From contig NZ_VIFM01000116.1 of the NCBI RefSeq assembly GCF_006636215.1, positions 1 through 33,165 on the forward strand: DNA of 33,165 bases, read 5' to 3'. The translations under genes and the position numbers were made by a program. Of this stretch, positions 1 to 7,723 are shown piece after piece (position 1 is the stretch's first letter; every line of letters starts with the position of its first letter). This stretch comes from Myxococcus llanfairpwllgwyngyllgogerychwyrndrobwllllantysiliogogogochensis. GTDB lineage: Bacteria; Myxococcota; Myxococcia; Myxococcales; Myxococcaceae. A model generated the notes under the pieces. The model was not told where the DNA came from, did not search any database, and was given only the letters and a program-made list of their open reading frames with translations.

Positions 1-1455
1 CCGCCACCCCCGACCGCCAGTCCCCTCGCTGCCCGCGCGCTCTTCCTGGCGATGCTCGTGCTTGCCGTCGGCATGTCGGCCTGCCTCTCGGAGGACAAGG
101 GCACAGGAAGCACGGAGCAGTGGCGCGAAGGGATGTTGACCGAAGACGAGGAGGAGCCCGAGGTCTGCGACGAGTGTGACGGAGGCGCCGACGCCGGGGA
201 CGCTGGAGATGCGGGTGACGCCGGAGACGCCGGCTGTCCTCCTCCCGAGCAGGAGTTCACTGAGACAGCCACCTGTGACGACGACGCAGGCACCGATGCG
301 GGTTCCAACACAGGTTCGGACGGCGGTGGCGGTGGTGGTTCAGACGCGGGTTCGGACGGAGGCGCCGACGCGGGTTCGGACGCAGGGCGGGATGCGGGGA
401 CGGGGCCTGTCGTGGACGCGGGCGCCGATGCAGGGACCGACGCGGGCGCCACCCTGACCGAGGGGCCGCCAGTGCAAGCCTCCTTCGCACCCCAGGCCGC
501 GCCTGCTCCAACCCCCGTCCTGAATCCCACGCCGACCACGGCGGGTGACCGGACGAATGGCGCGGAGCGGTCCCGGATGCGCGCGCGCTGTGGCGTGTGC
601 GAGCTGCGCCCCAGGGGGCCCATCGATCCGAACAAGGTGCCCTACATCTCCGTGCATGGCATCGGCGCCGGGCCCGAGGTGATGGACCCGGCCATCAACA
701 ACTTCCCGTCCAATGCGCAGGTCTACGACTTCTTCTACCCGGACAACCGGCACCCCATGGAGACGGCGGACTGCCTGCGCAACGCCATCGTTCAGGCGCG
801 GGGAGCGCACTCGGGGACGACCGTGCAGGTGGTGGCGCATTCACTCGGCGCAATCATCGCGACGGGCGCGGACCACTCGCTCGCGGACGAAGAATGGATG
901 CCGACGGAGGTCCCCACCAACTGCGGGTTCATGAAGAAGGTGCGCGGCCGGCATCGCAAGGGCTTCGTGCTCGAACCGGCGCCCAGCCCGAGTCAGCTCG
1001 ACCTCCGGATGACCCTGATCGACCCCGTCTTCCAGGGGTTTACGGATGCTCCGCTGATTGTCTCCGACTGCGTGCCCGGACCGGGAGACCTCACCGCGGG
1101 CAGCGCGCTCATGCAGACGCTGAACACCCGGCCCACGTTCTCCAGGCAACGCAGGGTGTTCTATGCCAACCACCCGAATGATGACAAAGCCCGTGACCTC
1201 ACCGAGTTCGATGACGCGGACCTCGAGCTGATCTGCAAGGCGATCCGAGGGGAGACCGTGCGCACCCGGAAGTTCGGCCTCATCAACGCGTGGAACGCCG
1301 TCAAGAACCTGCGGGCCGGTCCGGGAGGGAAGAAGCTCAAGGACGCCCTGGGCTGCGGCGGCTGCTCCGCGGCGCGCATCAAGGAGCTCGCCGGGCAGGT
1401 GGCACCCCGGTTGCCAGGCGACCACACAAAGGTCATCGAAGAAGTCACCTTCTGA
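1..1455 (+). CDS. Lipoprotein with DAG-rich linker and alpha/beta-hydrolase (lipase-like) domain, 5' end probably outside the window
   Basis: The first ATG is at 52, but it leaves only ten residues before the lipobox Cys and no charged n-region. The frame is open back to base 1 and reads ARALFLAMLVLAVGMSAC, a much better lipoprotein signal, so the true start probably lies upstream. After the Cys come an acidic stretch and a long linker of DAG/GSDAG units (about residues 44-135 from Met52). The folded part has a HGIGAG oxyanion-type turn and an AHSLG nucleophile elbow (Ser264 from Met52), as in lipases and PGAP1-like hydrolases. An Asp in LIDPVF (about residue 324) and a late His are possible triad partners. 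Inferred role: a surface-anchored esterase or lipase of unknown substrate. The hydrolase fold is fairly sure, the activity is not. Confidence 0.8.
   Translation, partial: PPPPTASPLAARALFLAMLVLAVGMSACLSEDKGTGSTEQWREGMLTEDEEEPEVCDECDGGADAGDAGDAGDAGDAGCPPPEQEFTETATCDDDAGTDAGSNTGSDGGGGGGSDAGSDGGADAGSDAGRDAGTGPVVDAGADAGTDAGATLTEGPPVQASFAPQAAPAPTPVLNPTPTTAGDRTNGAERSRMRARCGVCELRPRGPIDPNKVPYISVHGIGAGPEVMDPAINNFPSNAQVYDFFYPDNRHPMETADCLRNAIVQARGAHSGTTVQVVAHSLGAIIATGADHSLADEEWMPTEVPTNCGFMKKVRGRHRKGFVLEPAPSPSQLDLRMTLIDPVFQGFTDAPLIVSDCVPGPGDLTAGSALMQTLNTRPTFSRQRRVFYANHPNDDKARDLTEFDDADLELICKAIRGETVRTRKFGLINAWNAVKNLRAGPGGKKLKDALGCGGCSAARIKELAGQVAPRLPGDHTKVIEEVTF
181..453 (+). repeat. Imperfect tandem repeat encoding DAG/GSDAG linker
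   Basis: The coding sequence repeats short units such as gacgcgggttcg and gacgccggagac. These translate to repeated Asp-Ala-Gly with Ser, Thr, Gly or Arg between units. It forms a low-complexity acidic linker between the lipid-anchored Cys and the hydrolase domain. A similar linker occurs in the unrelated lipoprotein at 20929-22686. Confidence 0.8.
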
Positions 1456-1671
1456 CCCCTCCTGGGACACATGAAGAGCGCGCCGCGCCATCCACCTCCC
1501 CCTGCGTGGGCGCTCCAGTTCCCCCTCTTTCCGCGCTCGAACGCGAACAGGAGGTGAGGAAGAAATCCCCCTTCGCACGTTATCTCGCGAGGAAAGGCAG
1601 AGACGCTTTCCGGAGCCCCACGCCCAACCTGGGCGCGGAGGCCTCAATCCACAGCACAAGGGGACAACACC

Positions 1672-2043
1672 ATGAAGCGAGCGTCCATCGTTGTTTCGGC
1701 GGTGATGATGTCGGTCGGGTTTTCCAGCACGGCCCTGGCGGCCCCCATCACCGTGAATGGCTACGTCTGCGCGGCGAAGTACACCCGGCAACCCAACGTC
1801 GTCTACGGCCAGGGCTACGTGGTCGTGCAGGTGAACACCGGGGCGAACTGCACGGGGAGCTTCGTCGGCAGCTATTACTATCTGGGCTCGGGCGCCTCGT
1901 CCGCCGGCTACCAGTACAGCGAGGCCGAGCGCCTGGGCCTGTTCGAGCGCGCCACCCAGGCCGCCACCCAGGGCACGCAGGTCACCCTGTACGTGGAAGG
2001 CGCGGGCATCGGCATCCTCGACACCACCTACCGCGGCGACTGA
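1672..2043 (+). CDS. Small secreted protein of unknown function
   Basis: This encodes 123 residues. The first 23 form a clear Sec signal peptide: MKR n-region, a hydrophobic core, and STALA before the predicted cleavage at AP. The mature part of about 100 residues has two Cys (NGYVCAAK and GANCTGS) that could form one disulfide. It is rich in Gly, Tyr, Val and Ser with alternating hydrophobic residues, suggesting a small beta domain. The start is supported by the signal peptide and an aagggg stretch about 8 nt upstream. The gene stands alone: about 215 bp separate it from the preceding gene and 145 bp from the next. I do not recognise the family. Confidence 0.8.
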   Translation: MKRASIVVSAVMMSVGFSSTALAAPITVNGYVCAAKYTRQPNVVYGQGYVVVQVNTGANCTGSFVGSYYYLGSGASSAGYQYSEAERLGLFERATQAATQGTQVTLYVEGAGIGILDTTYRGD

Positions 2044-2187
2044 CGGCGGCCGGGCTTTCGCGCTCGCCTCCGACGAGGAACAACGCCTGGGGGCGAGCGT
2101 GCGCCCATGCGTTGCCGAGCACGGCTGCCGAGGGAGGGCCCTCGTCATCACCCACGGGCGGAGCAGCGGCGCATAGGATGCGCCGCC

Positions 2188-3402
2188 ATGGACTTCCAGG
2201 CGCGACTCGAGGCGCTCACGCACCTGCTCAGGCCCTGGTCCCCACTCTGGTCCCGCTCCATCCTCCAGGGCTGGCCCGAGTCCGGCGCCGCCTATCCCGA
2301 GGACTGGCTTGCCTATGCCCGGTCGCTCGATGAAGCGGGCGAGCGGCGGCTGGACCAGGGGGTGCTCGTGGGCGTCCCTCCTCCGTCCCTGGGCGCGCTC
2401 CTCGGCGCACTCCAGGAACTGACGGCGCTGCCCTGGCACGAGGGCATTCATCCGCTGACAGTCGCGCAGACGCAGGGACTCAGCGCCAAGAAGACCCACG
2501 AACTCGAGCGGGTGCTCGCCCTGCTCGCGCCGAGAACGCGCTTCATCCACCATGCGGTCGATATCGGCGGCGGCATGGGACATCTCGCCCGCCTCTGTGC
2601 GCGGACGTTCGGGTGGACCTTCCACAGCATCGACCGGGACGCCGCGCTGCAGGACAAGGGCCGGCGGTGGTTGACGAGAACCAATACCCCGGTCCGGGAC
2701 ACCCTGTGCTTCATCCAGGCCTCCGTCGAGGACGGGTTCCAACCGCTGATCGATCCGCTCTTCTCCGGCCTGGACCGGGCTTCTATCGGTCTGCACACCT
2801 GCGGGCCGCTCGCCCTCACGCAGCTCCGCAAGAGCCAGGGGGCGGGCTTCGTCCTGAACATCGGCTGCTGCTACGACAAGCTGGAGGTCCCTCGGGACTA
2901 CCCCGTGTCCGGCTTCGGGGGCGCGCACCCGCTGCCCTTCACCCCGCACGCCCTGGCGCTGACGACGCGGGGACGGCATCACAAGACAGAGGTGGAGTTC
3001 GCGCGGATGAAGCGGGTCTACGCGTGGCGCTTCGCGTTCGACCTCCTAGCCAAGCGGCACTTTCCCGAGCGCGGCTTCGTGAGGGCCGGGGACGCGTCCC
3101 GAACGCTCTATGACGGACCCTTCGCGGTCTACGCACTCGACCGTATGGAGCGCCTGGGCCTCGACCCCGGCATGACGGACGCCGAGCTGAATGCCTTCGA
3201 GGTGTCCTTTCGCGCCGAGACACGGGAGCTTTTGCTCTGCCATCTACTGAGGGACCGCTTCGCGAGGGCGTTGGAAGTCGTGCTCCTGCTTGATCGCGCA
3301 ATCCTCCTGGAGGAGCTGGGCTTCCAGGTCGAACTCCTCCAGCTCTTCGATCCGCGCCTGTCTCCGCGCAACCTCGCGCTCATCGCGTTGCGGAGCGCTT
3401 GA
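2188..3402 (+). CDS. METTL25/RRNAD1-like SAM-dependent methyltransferase
   Basis: This encodes 404 residues from ATG 2188. The frame is open upstream to 2107, but that extension is Arg-rich and non-conserved in character. Residues about 120-150 form a Rossmann methyltransferase motif I (DIGGGMGHLA, Asp125) followed by an acidic motif II (HSIDRD). Later come GLHTCGPLA and NIGCCYDKL (Cys227-Cys228). That combination, with a following YPVSGFG segment, is typical of the METTL25/METTL25B (RRNAD1) branch of methyltransferase-like proteins, which is best known from eukaryotes. The N-terminal 110 residues would be the family's helical cap. There is no signal peptide, so it is cytoplasmic. The substrate cannot be read from the sequence. 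It is convergent with the next gene across a hairpin. Confidence 0.82.
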   Translation: MDFQARLEALTHLLRPWSPLWSRSILQGWPESGAAYPEDWLAYARSLDEAGERRLDQGVLVGVPPPSLGALLGALQELTALPWHEGIHPLTVAQTQGLSAKKTHELERVLALLAPRTRFIHHAVDIGGGMGHLARLCARTFGWTFHSIDRDAALQDKGRRWLTRTNTPVRDTLCFIQASVEDGFQPLIDPLFSGLDRASIGLHTCGPLALTQLRKSQGAGFVLNIGCCYDKLEVPRDYPVSGFGGAHPLPFTPHALALTTRGRHHKTEVEFARMKRVYAWRFAFDLLAKRHFPERGFVRAGDASRTLYDGPFAVYALDRMERLGLDPGMTDAELNAFEVSFRAETRELLLCHLLRDRFARALEVVLLLDRAILLEELGFQVELLQLFDPRLSPRNLALIALRSA

Positions 3403-3430
3403 GCACGGGCCGGGCCCCGTGGGAAACGCC

Positions 3431-3475
3431 TGTCCAGGCCACCCTCCCACAAGGGGCACCTCGGGGGCCTGGACA
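3431..3475. terminator. Hairpin between convergent genes, probable bidirectional terminator
   Basis: TGTCCAGGCC (3431-3440) pairs perfectly with GGCCTGGACA (3466-3475), leaving a 25-nt loop. A smaller hairpin, CACGGG/CCCGTG (3404-3421), sits directly after the methyltransferase stop. There is no T-run. The pair lies between two converging stop codons. Confidence 0.6.
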
Positions 3476-3492
3476 AGCTCACCTCGAGCCGC

Positions 3493-4692
3493 TCACAGTC
3501 CGTCGTGGTAGCAGAAGCCGTAGGTGCGGTCGAAGCCGTTGCCCGGGTGGACGTAGCCCAGGTAGCCCAGATCCTCGCCCGGACCACAGTCGGTACGGGC
3601 GCGCTCGTTGCGCAGGCAGGTGGCGGTGCCCGTACGGCCCAGGTCCAGGCACGTGCCGCGCGCGCCCTCGCTGCCGCAGTACTCGGCGAACGTCACCCCC
3701 GCGGTGCACGACGTCCCGATGGGCGCGGTGTCGAACGTGAAGCCGAAGGACTCCAGCACGCTCTGCTCGGTGCACAGTCCGTAGACGCCGCACACCATGC
3801 CCGACGGGCAACCGGGATTGTCGGCCATGAAGTCACACGTCTTCGTGCACTGGGCGTTCTGCGTGAGCAGGTCCGTGCAGGCGTAGCCCTGCTCGCAGTC
3901 CGTCGAGGCCAGCTCGTACTCGCTCGCGGCCGGCGTGGTGGTGCACGCCTCGCCCTGCGTCTTGGTCCCCAGCGAGCGCTCCAGCGTGCCATCCGAGCCC
4001 ACGTAGTTGGTGGGCACGCAGGTGGTGTCCGGCAGGTTCGCCGTCAGCGAGCCCTGGCGGGGATCACACCCGTCCTGGCGCACGGTGTTCCACGTCGCGA
4101 AGCGCAGCCACTTGCACTCCCCGCCCGGCACCAGGGCGGAGCCCCGGAAGGGCGCGTTGAGCGGCGGGGCATTCACCGCCTCGCGCAGCACCACGTTGGC
4201 CAGCGCCCCGATGGTCTGGTCGGGCGAGACCTTCAGCGCCACCAGCATCGTCCCCGAATTGGCGACCAGGTACTTCTCCGCGGCCGTCCCCGCGTCCTTG
4301 TAGCCCAGGACGCACTGGTCACAGGCGAAGGTGTTCCCACCCCCCATGGACAGGTCGTACAGGCCCGGCTTCGTATTCACATCCAAGCGGATGCGCGCCA
4401 GGTCTGGCGCGGCCGGGTCCCCGAAGCTGCCGAAGTTGCCGCGCAGCATGGGCTGATTGGTATACATGATGGGCGTCAGCTCCACGCCGTTGGCCAGCTC
4501 CCCCATGGTGATCTCCTCACAGCCCGCGGGAGGAGACAGCTTCCGGGACTGCTCCTCGATGGAGCGCACCTCTTCGTGGTGCGTCGCGGGCTCCTTCTTC
4601 GCCGTGGGCTCACAGCCCACCAGCCCCGCGAGCAACACCACGCCCCAACGCAAACCCTTCACAGTCGAAGCCGCTCCAACGTGCGACGCCAT
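3493..4692 (-). CDS. Cys-rich lipoprotein of unknown function
   Basis: This encodes 399 residues from ATG 4692. That start has gggaggc six to eight bases upstream and gives a lipoprotein signal ending LLAGLVGC; the frame stays open to 4737, but those codons lack signal character. The mature protein begins with a charged Lys/Glu/His segment. It then has a globular part with a CDQC pair, and a C-terminal Cys-rich stretch (CEQGYAC, CTKTC, CPSGMVCGVYGLC) resembling small disulfide-bonded modules found in myxobacterial surface proteins. It ends in a Gly/Tyr-rich tail. Expected to be anchored in the envelope. No catalytic motif is seen and I do not recognise the family. Confidence 0.83.
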   Translation of the reverse strand: MASHVGAASTVKGLRWGVVLLAGLVGCEPTAKKEPATHHEEVRSIEEQSRKLSPPAGCEEITMGELANGVELTPIMYTNQPMLRGNFGSFGDPAAPDLARIRLDVNTKPGLYDLSMGGGNTFACDQCVLGYKDAGTAAEKYLVANSGTMLVALKVSPDQTIGALANVVLREAVNAPPLNAPFRGSALVPGGECKWLRFATWNTVRQDGCDPRQGSLTANLPDTTCVPTNYVGSDGTLERSLGTKTQGEACTTTPAASEYELASTDCEQGYACTDLLTQNAQCTKTCDFMADNPGCPSGMVCGVYGLCTEQSVLESFGFTFDTAPIGTSCTAGVTFAEYCGSEGARGTCLDLGRTGTATCLRNERARTDCGPGEDLGYLGYVHPGNGFDRTYGFCYHDGL

Positions 4693-4781
4693 GATGCCTC
4701 CCGTTCGCTCCAGACGCGTGTGCCCGCGCGGCACCACCGGACACGCCTGGAGTCCTTGTATGGGTGATAGGCCTGCAATGG

Positions 4782-4838
4782 CATTTCAGTCCTGGCTGAA
4801 ATGGCGCGTGTGGACCGACGGACCACGAGTCGGTCCAC
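4782..4838. other. Two adjacent stem-loops in a 315-bp gene-free stretch
   Basis: The region 4693-5007 has no convincing gene. It contains CATTTCAG/CTGAAATG (4782-4789 with 4796-4803, 6-nt loop) and, 6 nt further on, GTGGACCGAC/GTCGGTCCAC (4810-4819 with 4829-4838, 9-nt loop). On the minus strand they lie downstream of the gene at 5008-5400 and about 90-145 nt upstream of the ATG at 4692. They could therefore be a terminator or structured leader elements. Nothing else stands out there. Confidence 0.45.
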
Positions 4839-5007
4839 CCATGCACGGGACTCAACGGCAGACGCGCGGACTTGTCGCGAGCGCCTTCACCAATCTGTCC
4901 ACTTTGTCCTATTTTCCCCACATGGCATGATTGCGCGTATGATTGGCGTCACGCGCGGCGTGGGCCGCGCGAATCCCTCGCGCGACCCCGCCTTAGCCAG
5001 ACACGGA

Positions 5008-5400
5008 CTAGCAGTTCTGCCTGCAGGGCGGCGGGGGGCCGACGGGCGGAGGGCTCCCGGCAGGAGGCGTGTTGATGCTGCTGTGGCAGGTGTAGAGCTG
5101 CAGGTCAAAGCAGTACTGGCGGTAGTACTGGGCTGACGCTCCGGAGCCATACATGTACTGGGAGCAGTTCCAGAAGCTCCACTTGTACGGCGTCCCGCTC
5201 GGACAGCTCGAATCCAGCCACCCACCGCTGCCGTAGTCGCGACAAGCGCCCTGGTACGTCCCGGGCTGACACACGTTCTGCTCCACCTCGCCCACTTCCA
5301 CCGTCTCGGCGGACGCCTCGTCCATCGGCGCTCCACCACAGGCAGCGGCGCCCAACCACATCGCCCCCAGGAACAACGGCCGCATGACTTGCTTCAACAT
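5008..5400 (-). CDS. Small Cys-rich lipoprotein with proline-rich tail
   Basis: This encodes 130 residues from ATG 5400, preceded by aagaggt at good spacing. The frame extends to 5460, but only the internal Met gives a proper lipoprotein signal (MLKQVMRPLF... LGAAAC, Cys21). The mature domain has about eight Cys (VCQPG, ACRDYG, SSCPSG, NCSQY, YCFDL, TCHSS, CRQNC) and many Tyr and Ser, so it is probably a disulfide-stabilised extracytoplasmic module. A PPAGSPPPVGPPPP segment precedes the last CRQNC. No known family is recognised. A palindromic AT-rich element lies 75-107 nt upstream of the start. Confidence 0.78.
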   Translation of the reverse strand: MLKQVMRPLFLGAMWLGAAACGGAPMDEASAETVEVGEVEQNVCQPGTYQGACRDYGSGGWLDSSCPSGTPYKWSFWNCSQYMYGSGASAQYYRQYCFDLQLYTCHSSINTPPAGSPPPVGPPPPCRQNC

Positions 5401-5474
5401 GGATTGACCTCTTGGATTGTCAGCCCTGCCGTGACCCTTTCGGCGGCAGGTAGAGGCCACTCTGCTTGTCGTGC

Positions 5475-5507
5475 TGATTAACCGGGATTAATCACAATTA
5501 AATGTGA
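5475..5507. promoter_or_regulatory. Overlapping AT-rich inverted repeats upstream of the 5008-5400 lipoprotein
   Basis: TGATTAA-ccggga-TTAATCA (5475-5494) is a perfect 7-bp inverted repeat. It overlaps TCACA-attaaa-TGTGA (5492-5507), a second perfect 5-bp inverted repeat. The patch is strikingly AT-rich for this genome and lies 75-107 nt before the minus-strand ATG at 5400, where a promoter or operator would be expected. The binding protein is unknown. Confidence 0.45.
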
Positions 5508-5647
5508 CGATTGCCAGGCCTGTCCGGCGGGCGAAGGCCACGCCACCCGCGCGCCTGAATGGAGGCAGGCGCGGCCTCGGGCCATCCCCGTGGGAACGGG
5601 AGGGGGGGCGAAGGTCTGCCTGCCCCACCTCCTCGCAATGTCCCGGC

Positions 5648-6193
5648 TCAGCGCGCCTGGGCGATGCGGTTGTTGGTTCCGGTGTTGCTGACGCGCGGCT
5701 TCTTGCCCTTCTCCGCGCCCTGCTTCCAGGAGACCTTGTTGCCGCTGCCCGTCGTCTCGATGCGGTGCGCGGTGTGGACCACGACCTGATTGTCGCTGCC
5801 CGTCACCTCGACGAGCTCGCAGGTCCCCGTCAGGGTGACCTTGTTGTCGGAGCCAACAATCTCCACCTTGCCCCCGTCGGCACAGTCGTGCGTCACCGTG
5901 CGCTCGGAGTCCACCAGTTCGAGCGAGCCGCTGCGCCGCGACGACGTGTCAGCCTCGTCGTCATCGTCATGCGCCATGGCGCCATCGACCTGGACGTCGA
6001 CGCCTCCGCCCGAGCGTACCCGTGTCGTTCCGCCGCGCGTCTCGACGGTATTCCCCTGCGCCTTCACCTTCACGCTTCCGTCCTTGCCGACCTTGACCGA
6101 CGCGGCCTCGTCCTCATCCTGGGCACGGGCCGTCATGGACCCCAGGACACATGCGATGACGATGAAGGCCTTCGATTTGAATGGGTTGTGCAT
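5648..6193 (-). CDS. Secreted DUF3060-domain protein
   Basis: This encodes 181 residues from ATG 6193, with aaggggt upstream; a frame extension to 6235 is less likely because the signal peptide begins at the internal Met. The signal (MHNPFKSKAF..., cleavage near MTARA/QDED) is followed by an acidic, Asp-rich segment (HDDDDEAD). The C-terminal half has repeated short beta strands: VEIVGSDNKVTLTG, VEVTGSDNQVVV and IETTGSGNKVSW. The G-S-[DG]-N-[KQ]-V repetition is typical of DUF3060, predicted to form a parallel beta-solenoid. It is exported, probably periplasmic or cell-surface. Its function is unknown. Confidence 0.85.
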   Translation of the reverse strand: MHNPFKSKAFIVIACVLGSMTARAQDEDEAASVKVGKDGSVKVKAQGNTVETRGGTTRVRSGGGVDVQVDGAMAHDDDDEADTSSRRSGSLELVDSERTVTHDCADGGKVEIVGSDNKVTLTGTCELVEVTGSDNQVVVHTAHRIETTGSGNKVSWKQGAEKGKKPRVSNTGTNNRIAQAR

Positions 6194-6383
6194 TGCGGTG
6201 GACCCCTTGAGTGGCTGGATGCGCAATGTACGCAACGGCGTCGCGGAGATTCAAAATCCCCGCGACATATCGCGCGACAGTCCAGTGGATTGCAGTGAGC
6301 CTTCATCTCGGCACATGCAGCGGAGGGGCATGGCGAACCTGGCGGACCTCGACCCGGAGTGGCGGGCGTGATGCCCCGTGTCC

Positions 6384-7649
6384 CTAGGCCTTCGCGAGGA
6401 CGGGGCCGAGCACCTTCAGCAGCTCCTCGGGCGCCTCGGACACCCATGCGGGCGGAATCTCCACGTATTCGTCACGCAGCACCTTCACGAGGCGGTCCGC
6501 CAGCGCGCGGTCCTCCGGCCATGAAGGGACGAGGTACTCACGGACCAGCAGCTCCACCGTGGCCGTCTGCCGCCAGATGACCTGGGACAGCCGCTCGAGC
6601 ACCCCGGGCGGCTCCACCTTCATGCCTCGCGCCAGGGCGTGGTACGCGGCCGGGTCCTCCACCCTCGACAGGCAGGCGTAGAGCCGCCCTCGCACCGCGT
6701 CGTCCTGCTCCGCTTCCAGCCCGGAGAAGAGCAGCGGCCGAGTCTTCTCCGGCCAGTGATTGAAGAGCACCTGGTACAGCGCGCTCCGCACCGGGGCGAA
6801 CCGGGGTCCCCCATTCTCCGAGGCCCGCAGCGCGGCCACGAACTGCTCGAAGGCCTCGGGAGTCTCCACGAAGGTCTTGCTGCCATACGCGGCGCGGACC
6901 ATGACGGGGGCGTCCTGGACGCTGTCCATGCGCGCCTTCAGTGAGCCCGTCGTAAAGGGCTGCTGGGGGTCCCGCTTCGAGCCGCCCCGAGCCCGCTCCT
7001 TCTTCGGACAGGGCTCGAAGGTCCCCGGCGCCGGAGTGCCCACCGCCGAGCGCATGAGCTTCCGCACCTCGTCGTCCTCCACCCAGGGGTAGAGCGGCGC
7101 CAGGACGACCCCTTTCTTCCGCTCCAGCGTGGCCACGTAGTAGTGCCCGGCGATATCCACGAGGACCTGGAACCGGTCGGGTTCGAGCACCGCGGCGATA
7201 TGCGCAAGCATCCGCAGTGCCTTCGGGAGCTCGAAGAAGCGCTCGGGCAGGCGCAGCAGGTGCTCCTCGGCGGAAGCATCCTTCGTCGTGCCGTCGAAGA
7301 GGTCGAGCAGGCTGTCCGCGCCGACGGAGAGCGGAACCTGGGCCTCCTCCCCTTCAGGCACCGAGAACCCGACCCGCTCATCCTCCTTCAAGGACCAGCA
7401 GACCTCCGCCTCGTCGAGCCCGTCATCGGAGGCCAGGAACACGCCGTGCTCGAACTCCAGGAACGTGTCCTGGAACACCACGCAGATGAGCGCCTCCGGA
7501 AAGTCATCCAGGGCGGCCAGCAACACCTGCTCCACCTTCTGCTTCTCGTGAAGGTCCGGGCCCGCGGTGATGCCGCGCCTCAGGAGTGTTGGCCGCACCT
7601 CTTCCGAGGCCTCGCAGCCACGAATCTTCACGTAGTCGACGTGGGACAT
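6384..7649 (-). CDS. Cytoplasmic protein of unknown function, 421 aa
   Basis: The start at 7649 is the first Met of the frame, but no good Shine-Dalgarno sequence precedes it. There is no signal peptide or membrane segment. Residues about 1-200 are mixed alpha/beta with many acidic residues. A Lys/Arg-rich linker (about 225-245, KKERARGGSKRD) follows. The last 170 residues are helical, in a pattern suggesting HEAT-like or armadillo-like repeats (ALYQVLFNHWPEKTRPLL, YACLSRVEDPAAYHALARG). No catalytic motif is visible. Codon use is normal for the window, so it is very likely a real gene. It lies between two genes for exported proteins and overlaps neither. Confidence 0.75.
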   Translation of the reverse strand: MSHVDYVKIRGCEASEEVRPTLLRRGITAGPDLHEKQKVEQVLLAALDDFPEALICVVFQDTFLEFEHGVFLASDDGLDEAEVCWSLKEDERVGFSVPEGEEAQVPLSVGADSLLDLFDGTTKDASAEEHLLRLPERFFELPKALRMLAHIAAVLEPDRFQVLVDIAGHYYVATLERKKGVVLAPLYPWVEDDEVRKLMRSAVGTPAPGTFEPCPKKERARGGSKRDPQQPFTTGSLKARMDSVQDAPVMVRAAYGSKTFVETPEAFEQFVAALRASENGGPRFAPVRSALYQVLFNHWPEKTRPLLFSGLEAEQDDAVRGRLYACLSRVEDPAAYHALARGMKVEPPGVLERLSQVIWRQTATVELLVREYLVPSWPEDRALADRLVKVLRDEYVEIPPAWVSEAPEELLKVLGPVLAKA

Positions 7650-7723
7650 GCCGGGAGGATAGCCCCGGCGCCATCACGGTGACACGGGGCACGGCACCTG
7701 AGTGGGATTGAGCCATTCCTCCG

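Noticed and set aside
841-2982. Long open frame on the minus strand
   Set aside because: It runs antisense to three better-supported plus-strand genes, has no ribosome site or domain, and is Arg/Ala/Gly-rich as high-GC shadows are.
3505-4767. Plus-strand open frame of about 420 codons
   Set aside because: Antisense to the Cys-rich lipoprotein; its composition is that of a shadow.
5492-5507. CRP-type site
   Set aside because: The half-sites TCACA and TGTGA are in the reverse order to a CRP site, so only the inverted repeat is reported.
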